From positions 992,001-1,056,000 of the forward strand of contig CAXXEH010000003.1 in assembly GCA_963677935.2 (NCBI GenBank): DNA of 64,000 nt. The letters run 5' to 3'. Below, in pieces: positions 8,553 through 17,627 of the stretch (position 1 is its first letter; every line of letters starts with the position of its first letter). The notes beneath the pieces are model-generated. The model was given only the letters and a program-made list of their open reading frames with translations. It was not told the DNA's origin and ran no database searches. Made by a program: the position numbers and the translations under genes. This stretch comes from JAAFHB01 sp963677935 (GTDB taxonomy: Bacteria; Bacteroidota; Bacteroidia; Bacteroidales; Prolixibacteraceae).

Positions 8553-10964
8553 ATGCATTTGGAAGAAGAGGAGCCATTAACATCGTTATTATTTGATAAA
8601 GAAACTGTTATTAACGATTATTATATTGTATTCTTAAGCCGGCAACTGAGTATTTTAGGAAGAAAAGAGGTGCACACAGGTCGGGCCCATTTTGGCATTT
8701 TCGGTGATGGCAAAGAGCTCGCACAAGTTGCCTATGCTAAGAATTTTCAAAACGGCGATTGGAGATCTGGTTATTACAGAGATCAGACATTTATGATGGC
8801 TGCCGGATTACTTAATCCGGAGGAGTTTTTTGCCCAGATTTATGGTGATACCGATATTGAAAATAACCCTTCGGCAGTTGGACGAAATTTCAATAACCAT
8901 CATGCCACCTCCAATTTTGGAATTGAGAATGGCCTTGATAATTTATTGAAACAAAAAAACTCTTCATCAGATATTTCTCCTACAGCCGGACAGATGCCCC
9001 GACTGCTAGGATTGGCACAGGCTTCAAAAATAGTCAGAGAAAATCCTGAATTACTGCAATATACAAAAAATACGATTACCGGAAATGAGGTTGCCTTTGG
9101 AACAATTGGTGAATCAAGTACTACCGAGGGAATGTTTTTTGAGACCATTAATGCTGCATGTGTCCTTCAGGTTCCGATGGCAGTTGCAATATGGGATGAT
9201 GGATATGGAATTAGCGTACCGGTTGAGATTCAGACTGCAAAAGGGAGTATCTCAAAGGTGTTGAGCGGTTTTGAAACGGAAGGTAATGATAATGGATGCA
9301 AAATTTTCTGTTGTCCCGGACACGACTATCCTGCATTGGTCCAAACCTTCAGAAATGGTGTAAATATTTGTCGGCAGAATCATATACCAGTTATTTTTCA
9401 TATTAATGAGTTGACCCAACCCCTTGGACACTCCTCATCCGGATCGCATGAACGCTATAAAAGTGATGAGCGGCTTGAATGGGAAAGTGAGCATGACCCT
9501 AATATCAAATTCAGAGAATGGATTCTGAAAGAAAATCTGGCAGATGAGCAAACAATTCTTTCAGTCGAAAGCCGGGCCATCGAACGGGCACGGCTTGCCA
9601 GAGAATTAGCGTGGCAATCATTTAGTCAGATTTTTAACGAAGAAATAGGTGAATTAAAGGAGTTAATCTCTGCCATTGAAGAAGAAAACAGAGAGATGGT
9701 AGCAGAAGGAATCGATGAGATATTGTCGGCACCTTTCCCCACAAGGAAAAAATTTCTCGCATTTGCAAAAAAACAGCTGAGATTACTGCATGGGAAGGAG
9801 ACTTTCCAAAAGAGCAGACGTAATCTGTTGAACTGGGTGAACAAAATTGAGAAAAAAGGGGCAGAAAAATATAACACACATATTTTTTCTGATATAAACA
9901 TCTATGATTCTGGCATTGATGTAAACCCCGTTTATCCAGATGATCCCATTTCAGTTCCTGCACATGAGATTTTGAATCTCAATTTTAAATCTCTTTTCGA
10001 AAAATATCCTTTATTAATAACCTTTGGTGAAGATACCGGACGGCTTGGAGATGTGAATCAGGGGATGAAAGGGATGCAAGAAGAATTTGGCACTCACAGG
10101 GTATCCGACACCGGAATCAGGGAAACCACCATAATTGGACAAGGAATAGGATTGGCCCTCAGAGGTTTCAAACCAATTGCGGAGATTCAGTACCTCGATT
10201 ACCTGATCTATGCCCTTTCAACTATTTCGGATGACCTCGGCACTCTCTATTACCGTACAAGCGGACAACAGATCGCACCACTGATCATCCGCACCCGGGG
10301 ACATCAGTTACAGGGAATGTGGCACTCCGGTTCACCAATGAGCATGTTGCTGGGTTCTCTTGGTGGAATCAATATTTGTGTTCCCCGAAATATGACACAG
10401 GCTGCAGGATTTTATAATACCCTCCTTCAAGGTCACAATCCGGCTTTAGTTATCGAGCCGCTCAAAGGATATTATATCCGCGAAATGGTTCCTGCGAATC
10501 CTGGTGAATATGCTGTCCCCTTAGGTATACCAGAGGTTATAACGATGGGGACTGATATAACAATTGTTACCTATGGCTGGAATGTCACCATCGCTCACAG
10601 TGCGGTCATTAAATTAAAGGCTTTCGGAATTTCGGCAGAACTAATTGATGTGCAAACACTTGTTCCTTTTGATACACAGCACATTATAAGCCGTTCCATA
10701 AAGAAAACAAATAAAGTACTCTTTGTTGACGAAGATGTTCCCGGTGGAGGTACGGCCTATATGATGCAAAAAGTGCTTGAAGAACAAAAAGCTTTTCAAT
10801 ATCTTGATACTCCCCCCAGAACTTTATCTGCCAAGGAGCATCGGGGCGCTTATGGCACCGATGGAGAATACTTTTCTAAACCAAATACTGAAACGATTTT
10901 TGAAGCAGTGTTTGAAATTATGCACCATCATAATCCTGGAAAATATTCAGGGTTATATGATTGA
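8553..10964 (+). CDS. Fused E1 alpha/beta 2-oxoacid dehydrogenase (branched-chain type)
   Basis: 803 aa, with an E1-alpha half (about 1-400) and an E1-beta half (about 450-800) in one chain. This fusion is common in Bacteroidota. Thiamine-diphosphate region: GTIGESSTTEGMFFETINAA, then DDGYGISVP. Beta half: TFGEDTGRLGDVNQG, ETTIIGQGIGLALRG, EIQYLDYL, and VPGGGTAYMMQKVLEE near the end. It should decarboxylate a 2-oxoacid and pass the acyl group to a lipoyl E2, which is not in this window. Leucine-degradation genes directly downstream (4-base overlap) point to branched-chain 2-oxoacids; a different 2-oxoacid cannot be excluded. Confidence 0.85.
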   Translation: MHLEEEEPLTSLLFDKETVINDYYIVFLSRQLSILGRKEVHTGRAHFGIFGDGKELAQVAYAKNFQNGDWRSGYYRDQTFMMAAGLLNPEEFFAQIYGDTDIENNPSAVGRNFNNHHATSNFGIENGLDNLLKQKNSSSDISPTAGQMPRLLGLAQASKIVRENPELLQYTKNTITGNEVAFGTIGESSTTEGMFFETINAACVLQVPMAVAIWDDGYGISVPVEIQTAKGSISKVLSGFETEGNDNGCKIFCCPGHDYPALVQTFRNGVNICRQNHIPVIFHINELTQPLGHSSSGSHERYKSDERLEWESEHDPNIKFREWILKENLADEQTILSVESRAIERARLARELAWQSFSQIFNEEIGELKELISAIEEENREMVAEGIDEILSAPFPTRKKFLAFAKKQLRLLHGKETFQKSRRNLLNWVNKIEKKGAEKYNTHIFSDINIYDSGIDVNPVYPDDPISVPAHEILNLNFKSLFEKYPLLITFGEDTGRLGDVNQGMKGMQEEFGTHRVSDTGIRETTIIGQGIGLALRGFKPIAEIQYLDYLIYALSTISDDLGTLYYRTSGQQIAPLIIRTRGHQLQGMWHSGSPMSMLLGSLGGINICVPRNMTQAAGFYNTLLQGHNPALVIEPLKGYYIREMVPANPGEYAVPLGIPEVITMGTDITIVTYGWNVTIAHSAVIKLKAFGISAELIDVQTLVPFDTQHIISRSIKKTNKVLFVDEDVPGGGTAYMMQKVLEEQKAFQYLDTPPRTLSAKEHRGAYGTDGEYFSKPNTETIFEAVFEIMHHHNPGKYSGLYD

Positions 10965-12538
10965 TTAATAAACTAATATTGAAACAGCTTAAATCAGATA
11001 CAAATATTTCCGAAGATCAGGTCAGGGAGAAAACCGAAGCTTATCGCGAAGTGATGAACACCTTTCACTCCAGAATGAAAAGTGTTCTGGGGCGAGATAA
11101 TGATTTGGCGGTTATCCGTCATCGTTCACGTGGAAAACTCGATGCACGGCATAGGATTGAGCTGCTGATCGATGAAAAAACACCATTTTTGGAACTTTCG
11201 GTTTTAGCCGCTGTCGATCAATACGACAATCAGTTTCCATCGGCAGGGATTATTACCGGAATTGGAAAAATTCATGGCAAATTGTGTATGATCATTGCTA
11301 ACGATGCGACTGTTAAGGGAGGCGCCTATATCAGCGAGACTGTAAAAAAACATTTGCGCGGTCAGGAAATTGCATTTCGGAATCACCTGCCATGCATCTA
11401 CCTTGTTGATTCGGGTGGAATTTTTCTACCAGAACAATCACGGATCTTTCCCGACCGGGATGGATTTGGCAGAATTTTCTATAATCAGGCACAAATGTCA
11501 GCGGCGGGTATACCTCAATTAGCAATTGTTATGGGATCGTGCACTGCAGGTGGAGCTTATGTTCCGGCAATGAGCGACGAGGCAATCATTGTTAAAAATC
11601 AGGGGACCATTTTCATTGGTGGCCCCCCTTTAGTAAAAGCCGCAACCGGCGAAGAGGTAACTACTGAAGAACTTGGCGGCGCCTTCGTTCATACCACAAT
11701 ATCAGGGGTAGCTGATCATCTTGCAGATAATGAAATAGATGCTATAAGAATTTGCAGGAACATCTTTGAAACGATTCCATCGAATGAAAGAGAGGTTTTT
11801 GAGCCATTTAAGATTGAGGAGCCAGCTTTAAACCCTCAGGAGATCTATGCTTTTGCTCCCATTGATTTAAAAAAGCAGGTTCAAATTACTGAAATCATTG
11901 CCAGAATTGTTGACGGAAGCAAATTTGAAGAGTTCAAACAAAACTATGGTATGACACTGGTTACCGGATATGCAAGAATCCTGGGACTTCCGGTTGGCAT
12001 TATTGCCAGCAACGGATTTCTTACCTCAGAGGCTTCTTTAAAAGGGGCACATTTTATCGAAATTTGTAATTCGAGAAAGATCCCCCTCCTCTTCCTTCAA
12101 AATATCTCCGGATTTATCGTCGGGAAAAAATATGAACATGAAGGAATTGCGCGAAATGGCGCCAAATTAATTCATGCTGTAGCAACAGCAGTTGTTCCTA
12201 AGATAACCGTCGTTATCGGGGGATCGTTCGGCGCCGGAAATTATGCGATGGCTGGTAGAGCATATAATCCCGATTTCCTGTTTATGTGGCCGAATGCAAA
12301 AATCGGGGTGATGGGTGGGCAGCAGGCACAGGATGTACTCAATACAATTAATGGAAAAAACAGCAAAGATCTTGTAGAGAAATTCGAAGAAGAGAGTTCT
12401 GCATATTACAGTACATCAAGACTCTGGGATGATGGAATAATTGATCCTGCTGATACCAGAATAGTTGTTGGATTGGCCCTTTCCATCGCATCAAATAAAA
12501 AGACAGCCTCACCCAAAAATGGAATCTTTAGAATGTAA
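10961..12538 (+). CDS. liuB: Methylcrotonyl-CoA carboxylase, carboxyltransferase (beta) subunit
   Basis: Transfers CO2 from carboxybiotin to 3-methylcrotonyl-CoA in leucine catabolism. MCC-type signatures: LVDSGGIFLPEQSRIFPDRDGFGR, FYNQAQMSAAGIPQLAIV, MGSCTAGGAYVPAMSDE, GPPLVKAATGEEV, TTISGVADHLADNE, and the C-terminal IGGSFGAGNYAMAGRAY and MWPNAKIGVMGG. These fit MCC beta better than propionyl-CoA carboxylase. The start is a TTG overlapping the preceding stop. An in-frame stop lies directly upstream and the next ATG would remove conserved sequence, so TTG with translational coupling is the best choice. Confidence 0.9.
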   Translation: MINKLILKQLKSDTNISEDQVREKTEAYREVMNTFHSRMKSVLGRDNDLAVIRHRSRGKLDARHRIELLIDEKTPFLELSVLAAVDQYDNQFPSAGIITGIGKIHGKLCMIIANDATVKGGAYISETVKKHLRGQEIAFRNHLPCIYLVDSGGIFLPEQSRIFPDRDGFGRIFYNQAQMSAAGIPQLAIVMGSCTAGGAYVPAMSDEAIIVKNQGTIFIGGPPLVKAATGEEVTTEELGGAFVHTTISGVADHLADNEIDAIRICRNIFETIPSNEREVFEPFKIEEPALNPQEIYAFAPIDLKKQVQITEIIARIVDGSKFEEFKQNYGMTLVTGYARILGLPVGIIASNGFLTSEASLKGAHFIEICNSRKIPLLFLQNISGFIVGKKYEHEGIARNGAKLIHAVATAVVPKITVVIGGSFGAGNYAMAGRAYNPDFLFMWPNAKIGVMGGQQAQDVLNTINGKNSKDLVEKFEEESSAYYSTSRLWDDGIIDPADTRIVVGLALSIASNKKTASPKNGIFRM

Positions 12539-12556
12539 TCAACTGCAATTGCAAAT

Positions 12557-13339
12557 ATGGAAAAGTTTCAAACAATTAAACCGGAATTTAATGGCCCTGT
12601 TGTAACGCTATGGCTCTCACGCCCGGATGTTCATAATGCCTTAAATGATATTATGATACGCGAAATTTCATCATTCTTTACCTCTCTTGATGGAAATATT
12701 GAAATAAGATTCGTAATCATCAGGGGAGAAGGAAAATCGTTTTGTTCAGGGGCAGACCTTCAATGGATGAAAAGGGCTTTTACCCTTTCTAAAATGGAGA
12801 ATTTGAAAGAGAGTAAAGAACTCTCCGCTATGTTTGGAATCATCTATAAAAGCAGCAAGATTGTGATCGCCGTTGCCCATGGAAATGTTTTCGGTGGAGG
12901 AAACGGATTAATTGCTGTTTCCGATCTCGCCTATGGCATCGATAATTCTGTTTTCTCGCTGAGCGAAACACGAATCGGAATGGCAGCAGCATCAATTACC
13001 CCCTATATGTTGCAAAAAGTAAAGGGGACCGACTTAAAAGAACTTATTTTTTCGGCGAAAAGCTTTAACAGCGATGAAGCGGTAAAATATGGATTAATTA
13101 ATCGCTCCTTCCCTTCTCAAACAGATTTGGAAAATCATTTGAATAGTATCATTAGTCAAATGATTGCCAACGGTAAGCAGGCTTTGAGAGAATCGAAGCA
13201 ATTAATAAACCGGTTAATGGAACATGCGAACGCCGCAGAGATGGAAAAAACCACGGCTTTACTGGCACAAATCAGGGTTTCGTCCGAAGCTCAGGAGGGC
13301 TTTTCAGCCTTTCTTGAGAAAAGAAAACCAAAATGGTAA
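12557..13339 (+). CDS. liuC: Enoyl-CoA hydratase family, probable methylglutaconyl-CoA hydratase
   Basis: Crotonase-fold protein of 260 aa. SFCSGADLQWMKRA is the form of the CoA/oxyanion motif typical of LiuC-type 3-methylglutaconyl-CoA hydratases. AHGNVFGGGNGLIAVSDL supplies the second oxyanion-hole Gly, and ETRIGMAAASITPYML follows. It would hydrate 3-methylglutaconyl-CoA to HMG-CoA. It sits between the two methylcrotonyl-CoA carboxylase subunit genes, strengthening the assignment. Confidence 0.85.
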   Translation: MEKFQTIKPEFNGPVVTLWLSRPDVHNALNDIMIREISSFFTSLDGNIEIRFVIIRGEGKSFCSGADLQWMKRAFTLSKMENLKESKELSAMFGIIYKSSKIVIAVAHGNVFGGGNGLIAVSDLAYGIDNSVFSLSETRIGMAAASITPYMLQKVKGTDLKELIFSAKSFNSDEAVKYGLINRSFPSQTDLENHLNSIISQMIANGKQALRESKQLINRLMEHANAAEMEKTTALLAQIRVSSEAQEGFSAFLEKRKPKW

Positions 13340-13395
13340 CCATCGGAGATAAATAGTTGTCTTAAAATCATAATAGATTACTAATCAATAGATTA

Positions 13396-15390
13396 ATGGC
13401 AATATTCGATAAAATATTAATTGCGAACAGGGGTGAAATTGCCTTGCGAATAATACGTTCGGCGAAGCTTTTGGGAATCAGAACTGTCGCAATTTATACC
13501 GAGTCCGAAAAAGAGTCAGGTTATGTGAGATTGGCAGATGAATCGGTAAGTCTGGGTTCTGATGATCTGAATTCGACTTTCCTGAATATTGGCAAGATTA
13601 TTTCAATAGCTGTTTCTACAGGATCAAAAGCGATTCATCCTGGATATGGCTTTCTTTCAGAACATCCAGAGTTTGCAAAATCATGCGAAGAGCATCATTT
13701 GATCTTTATTGGGCCCAATTCGGATGTTCTGCGGTTAATGGGGAATAAACCTGAAGCAAAATTACTGGCGGTAAGTCTGGGAATTCCGGTTATTGTCAGT
13801 CATAAAATTGATCTGACATCCCCCCTGATCTCAAGTCAGATTGAATTTCCGATACTAATAAAAGCCTCATACGGGGGTGGCGGCAAAGGAATGGAATTAG
13901 TGCATAATCCTAAAGACCTATTCCAGCAATTGGAGAAATCGTCGCGAATCGCATTAAATTACTTTGGAAACGGTGAAGTATTTGTTGAACAATACATTCA
14001 AAATGCACGTCATGTTGAAGTACAGATAATAGGTGATAACTTCAATAATATCATATATTTATATGAGCGTGAATGTTCCATTCAGCGTAATCATCAAAAA
14101 ATAATTGAGGAGGCGCCTGCCATTTTTTTAACTCCGGAATTGCGACAAAATTTGCTTGATGCAGCATTACGAATAGGAAAAGCAGTTAATTACTCAGGAG
14201 CTGGGACTGTGGAATTTCTGATCGATGAATCGGGAAACTTTTTCTTTATGGAAATGAATCCCCGCATTCAGGTGGAACATGCCGTGACGGAACAGGTAAC
14301 AGGTATTGACATTGTTGTTGAACAATTAAAGATCGCATCGGGATTTCCACTTTCCATCTCACAGGAGGAGGTGATTGTAAGAGGTCATGCGATTGAGTTG
14401 AGAGTTTATTCAGAAAACCCTGCGCTGAACTTCGTCCCATCCTCATTTCCGTTGCTTTCCGTAAACCTTCCCGAACATCCGGATGTAAGAATAGAAGCTG
14501 GTTATAATGAGGAACATCGGGTTAATAACCATTTTGATCCACTTTTATTAAAATTGATTGGACGGGGTAAAGATCGTTTGGATGCAATCAAACTGCTTCA
14601 GGTTTGTATCAAGGATTTAAACATTATAGGACCCGAAACGAATACTAAATATCTTGAGGCAATTTTGGGACATTCTGATTACCAAAAAAATCAGATTACG
14701 GTGGAGTTTTGCAGAAACAATCATAATAAACTAATATACAGCTACATAAATAAATCAGATTCAAGCCCGTTGAACTACCTGATCTCTTTTGCCCTCTATC
14801 TGGGCTATTTTGGAGATGACCAAATTGAAACAACCGATCCCTGGAAACACCTGGGATATTGGAGATTATCCAGTCAAACAATCAAACTGTCGGTTGATAC
14901 AGAAATTTTTAATGTACAAACAGATCTCAGGAACAAATCAAATCCTGTTTATGTACTAAACGGAGAAACAACTGATTTCACGATACACCATGTCACGGCA
15001 AAAAGCATTGAGATATGTATCAGGAATATTTCCAAGAAAATATCATACATTCTGGATAATCGAAATAATATATCAGCAAGTCTGGAAAATATCCAGTACA
15101 AAATTGCAATTCCCTGGTTATTGAGAGGTTATCCCGAAACGACTGCTGATTCGGATTATAGTTCAGCTTTTGAAACCGGAGATATTTATTCACCACTTTA
15201 CGGTACAATATTGAATATCAACATAAAAGAAAATCAAATAATTAAGAAGGGCGATCTCTTATTGGTAATTGAGGCGATGAAATCCGAAAACCGGATTCTT
15301 TCACCCCGCGATGCCAAGGTGAAAAAGATTGCTGTTACTGTTGGGGCTCAGGTGACAGACCAGATGCCACTTATATTTTTGGAGGACTAG
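13396..15390 (+). CDS. liuD: Methylcrotonyl-CoA carboxylase, biotin-carrying (alpha) subunit
   Basis: Biotin carboxylase domain at about 1-445: ILIANRGEIALRIIRSAK, HPGYGFLSEHPEFA, the ATP-grasp loop SYGGGGKGMELV, EMNPRIQVEHAVTEQ. A linker of about 130 residues precedes a C-terminal biotinyl domain. The biotin site reads EAMKSENR with the Lys at residue 629, so the usual AMKM has become AMKS. It pairs with the carboxyltransferase two genes upstream to form methylcrotonyl-CoA carboxylase. The acyl-CoA dehydrogenase gene begins 2 bases after its stop. Confidence 0.88.
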   Translation: MAIFDKILIANRGEIALRIIRSAKLLGIRTVAIYTESEKESGYVRLADESVSLGSDDLNSTFLNIGKIISIAVSTGSKAIHPGYGFLSEHPEFAKSCEEHHLIFIGPNSDVLRLMGNKPEAKLLAVSLGIPVIVSHKIDLTSPLISSQIEFPILIKASYGGGGKGMELVHNPKDLFQQLEKSSRIALNYFGNGEVFVEQYIQNARHVEVQIIGDNFNNIIYLYERECSIQRNHQKIIEEAPAIFLTPELRQNLLDAALRIGKAVNYSGAGTVEFLIDESGNFFFMEMNPRIQVEHAVTEQVTGIDIVVEQLKIASGFPLSISQEEVIVRGHAIELRVYSENPALNFVPSSFPLLSVNLPEHPDVRIEAGYNEEHRVNNHFDPLLLKLIGRGKDRLDAIKLLQVCIKDLNIIGPETNTKYLEAILGHSDYQKNQITVEFCRNNHNKLIYSYINKSDSSPLNYLISFALYLGYFGDDQIETTDPWKHLGYWRLSSQTIKLSVDTEIFNVQTDLRNKSNPVYVLNGETTDFTIHHVTAKSIEICIRNISKKISYILDNRNNISASLENIQYKIAIPWLLRGYPETTADSDYSSAFETGDIYSPLYGTILNINIKENQIIKKGDLLLVIEAMKSENRILSPRDAKVKKIAVTVGAQVTDQMPLIFLED

Positions 15391-15392
15391 AT

Positions 15393-16535
15393 ATGAATGA
15401 ACTATTGGATAAAAAAAACATTGAATATCGTGAAAAAGTACGAGCATTTTCAGAGCTTACAATTAAGCCAATTGCCATAGAGCAGGATGAAAAAGAAGAA
15501 TTCCCTGTTGGATTGGCAAAAAAGATGGGAGATGTAGGACTATTCGGTATCACCATTCCTGAGAAATATGGGGGACAAGGATTGGATTACCTCTCGTATA
15601 TTATTGCTATTGAAGAAATTGCAAGAATTGATAGTTCTCCTGCTGCTACAGTTGCAGCTCACAATTCCCTTGGAATTTCACCAATATATGTATTTGGGAC
15701 AGAGGACCAACGACTGAAATATCTTCCTGGGTTATGTACAGGTGAAAAATTGTGGGCTTTTGGCCTAACCGAAACGAATGCAGGTTCTGATGCGAAAGGG
15801 GTGGAAACTGAGGCAAAGCTGAAGGACGGAAAATGGAATATTAACGGGTCCAAAGTTTTTATAACAAACAGTTCATCCTCAATTGCATCTGGCATTACAC
15901 TTCAAGCAATTACCGGCATAAAAAACGGAGAGAAGGAGCTATCTGCCATACTTGTTGATCGGACGACCCCGGGTTACACGACAACACCAATAAAAGGAAA
16001 GCTCATGTGGCGTGCGGTAGATAATGGAAGGCTCCAATTTGAAAATTGCATCGTACCTGAATTAAATCTTCTTGGGAATCGTGGTGAAGGGATGAAAATT
16101 ATGCTTTCAACACTCGACGCAGGAAGACTATCTATTGCAGCAATAGGGCTCGGACTTGCACAGGGTGCTTTTGAAATGGCCCTCGATTACTCAAAAAAAC
16201 GGAGACAATTTGGGAAACCTTTGGCAGAATTTCAGGCTACATCATTCAAATTGGCTGAAATGGCTACGAAAATAGAGTTGGCCCGAAATACCCTTTATCA
16301 TGCCTGCCGTTTAAAAGATGCTCAATTGCCATATGCCAAACAGGCAGCAATTTCGAAATTGTACTGTTCAGAGATTGCCCGCGAAGTAGCCGATGAGTCG
16401 CTGCAAATCCATGGCGCATACGGATTTTTGAGAGAGAACCATATTGAGCGGTTTTACCGCGACCAGCGGTTACTTCAAATCGGCGAAGGGACCTCTGAAA
16501 TACTAAAGATGATCATTTCGCGCCATATTTTATAG
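15393..16535 (+). CDS. Acyl-CoA dehydrogenase (short/branched-chain type)
   Basis: FAD-dependent dehydrogenase, 380 aa. Motifs: GITIPEKYGGQGLDYLSY, FGLTETNAGSDAKGVETEA, FITNSSSS, RRQFGKPLAEFQ, DESLQIHGAYGF, and the C-terminal IGEGTSEIL. The catalytic base appears to be Glu365 in the GEG position used by short- and medium-chain enzymes. The helix position where isovaleryl-CoA dehydrogenase carries its Glu reads LDAGRLS here. By context it should oxidise isovaleryl-CoA to methylcrotonyl-CoA, but the residue pattern is not that of classical IVD, so the substrate stays open. Confidence 0.85.
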   Translation: MNELLDKKNIEYREKVRAFSELTIKPIAIEQDEKEEFPVGLAKKMGDVGLFGITIPEKYGGQGLDYLSYIIAIEEIARIDSSPAATVAAHNSLGISPIYVFGTEDQRLKYLPGLCTGEKLWAFGLTETNAGSDAKGVETEAKLKDGKWNINGSKVFITNSSSSIASGITLQAITGIKNGEKELSAILVDRTTPGYTTTPIKGKLMWRAVDNGRLQFENCIVPELNLLGNRGEGMKIMLSTLDAGRLSIAAIGLGLAQGAFEMALDYSKKRRQFGKPLAEFQATSFKLAEMATKIELARNTLYHACRLKDAQLPYAKQAAISKLYCSEIAREVADESLQIHGAYGFLRENHIERFYRDQRLLQIGEGTSEILKMIISRHIL

Positions 16536-16552
16536 TATTTATACCATTAAAA

Positions 16553-17623
16553 ATGAAAATATCCTCCCAATTGGAACTCCTGGAAAAACAAATTGCTCCC
16601 TATTATCCTGATCGGAAATCGGATCATATCAATCTTGCCATACGATCCCAAACCTCTGTAAACGAATTGGATAACCGGTTTTATTATGAACCTATGATTG
16701 TAGGTTTTCCAAAGAATCAACCTGAACAAATACAATTTGCGGGTAAAAAACTCAAAGTTCCGATATGGGTTTCAAGCATGACTGGTGGCCATGCCCTGTC
16801 GGGTATCATCAATCGTAACCTGGCAGAGGCCTGTAATGAATTCGGCATGGGAATGGGATTAGGTTCCTGCAGAAAGCTGCTCAGCGAAGAGACCAGTTTC
16901 GAGGATTTTAATGTCCGTTCGATTATTGGTGATGACAGCCCACTCTTTGCAAATCTGGGAATTGCCCAGATCGAAGAGATGGTTGAAAGAAATCAAACAG
17001 ATCTGTTGCGCCGCATGATTGACCGACTGAAGGCCGATGGTCTGATCATCCATGTTAATCCGCTTCAGGAGTGGGTTCAGCCTGAAGGTGATGTAATTCG
17101 CCACCCTCCCGTTGAAACGATTGAAAAACTCCTCGAACGTGTTGATTTTAAATTAATTGTTAAGGAGGTGGGGCAAGGCTTCGGACCGAAAAGTATCCGT
17201 CGGCTGATGCAGTTACCACTTGCTGCAATTGAATTTGGCGCTTTTGGTGGCACAAATTTTGTGAAAGTTGAAAACAGCCGGAGATTAACACACAAAAAGC
17301 AACATTATCAACCATTTGTCAATGTTGGTGTTACAGCTGAGGAAATGATTGATTTGATCAATGGCATGTTGATTTCAGGTGAAAAATTTTCCTGTAATCA
17401 ACTGATCATATCAGGTGGAATCAACAATTATCTTGATGGTTATTATCTGACTCAAAAATCGATCCTACCCTCCATTTATGCGCAAGCTTCTGCATTTTTA
17501 AAATATAGCCGCGGCGATTATTCAGATTTACAGCAGTATGTGTCTGATCAGATCGATGGATATCAGATGGCCAGGAACTATCTTACTTTAAAAGTACCTA
17601 AAGTTATAAATCAAACTAAATAA
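16553..17623 (+). CDS. fni: Type 2 isopentenyl-diphosphate isomerase
   Basis: FMN- and NADPH-dependent isomerase that interconverts IPP and DMAPP. Family motifs: RKSDHINLAI near the start, VPIWVSSMTGG, GMGMGLGSCR, IHVNPLQEWVQPEGD, VKEVGQGFG, and the phosphate-binding EFGAFGGTNF. Its 356 aa is typical. It is the first isoprenoid gene after the leucine genes, 17 bases from the acyl-CoA dehydrogenase stop, and the HMG-CoA reductase gene follows at once. Confidence 0.93.
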   Translation: MKISSQLELLEKQIAPYYPDRKSDHINLAIRSQTSVNELDNRFYYEPMIVGFPKNQPEQIQFAGKKLKVPIWVSSMTGGHALSGIINRNLAEACNEFGMGMGLGSCRKLLSEETSFEDFNVRSIIGDDSPLFANLGIAQIEEMVERNQTDLLRRMIDRLKADGLIIHVNPLQEWVQPEGDVIRHPPVETIEKLLERVDFKLIVKEVGQGFGPKSIRRLMQLPLAAIEFGAFGGTNFVKVENSRRLTHKKQHYQPFVNVGVTAEEMIDLINGMLISGEKFSCNQLIISGGINNYLDGYYLTQKSILPSIYAQASAFLKYSRGDYSDLQQYVSDQIDGYQMARNYLTLKVPKVINQTK

Positions 17624-17627
17624 AGAT

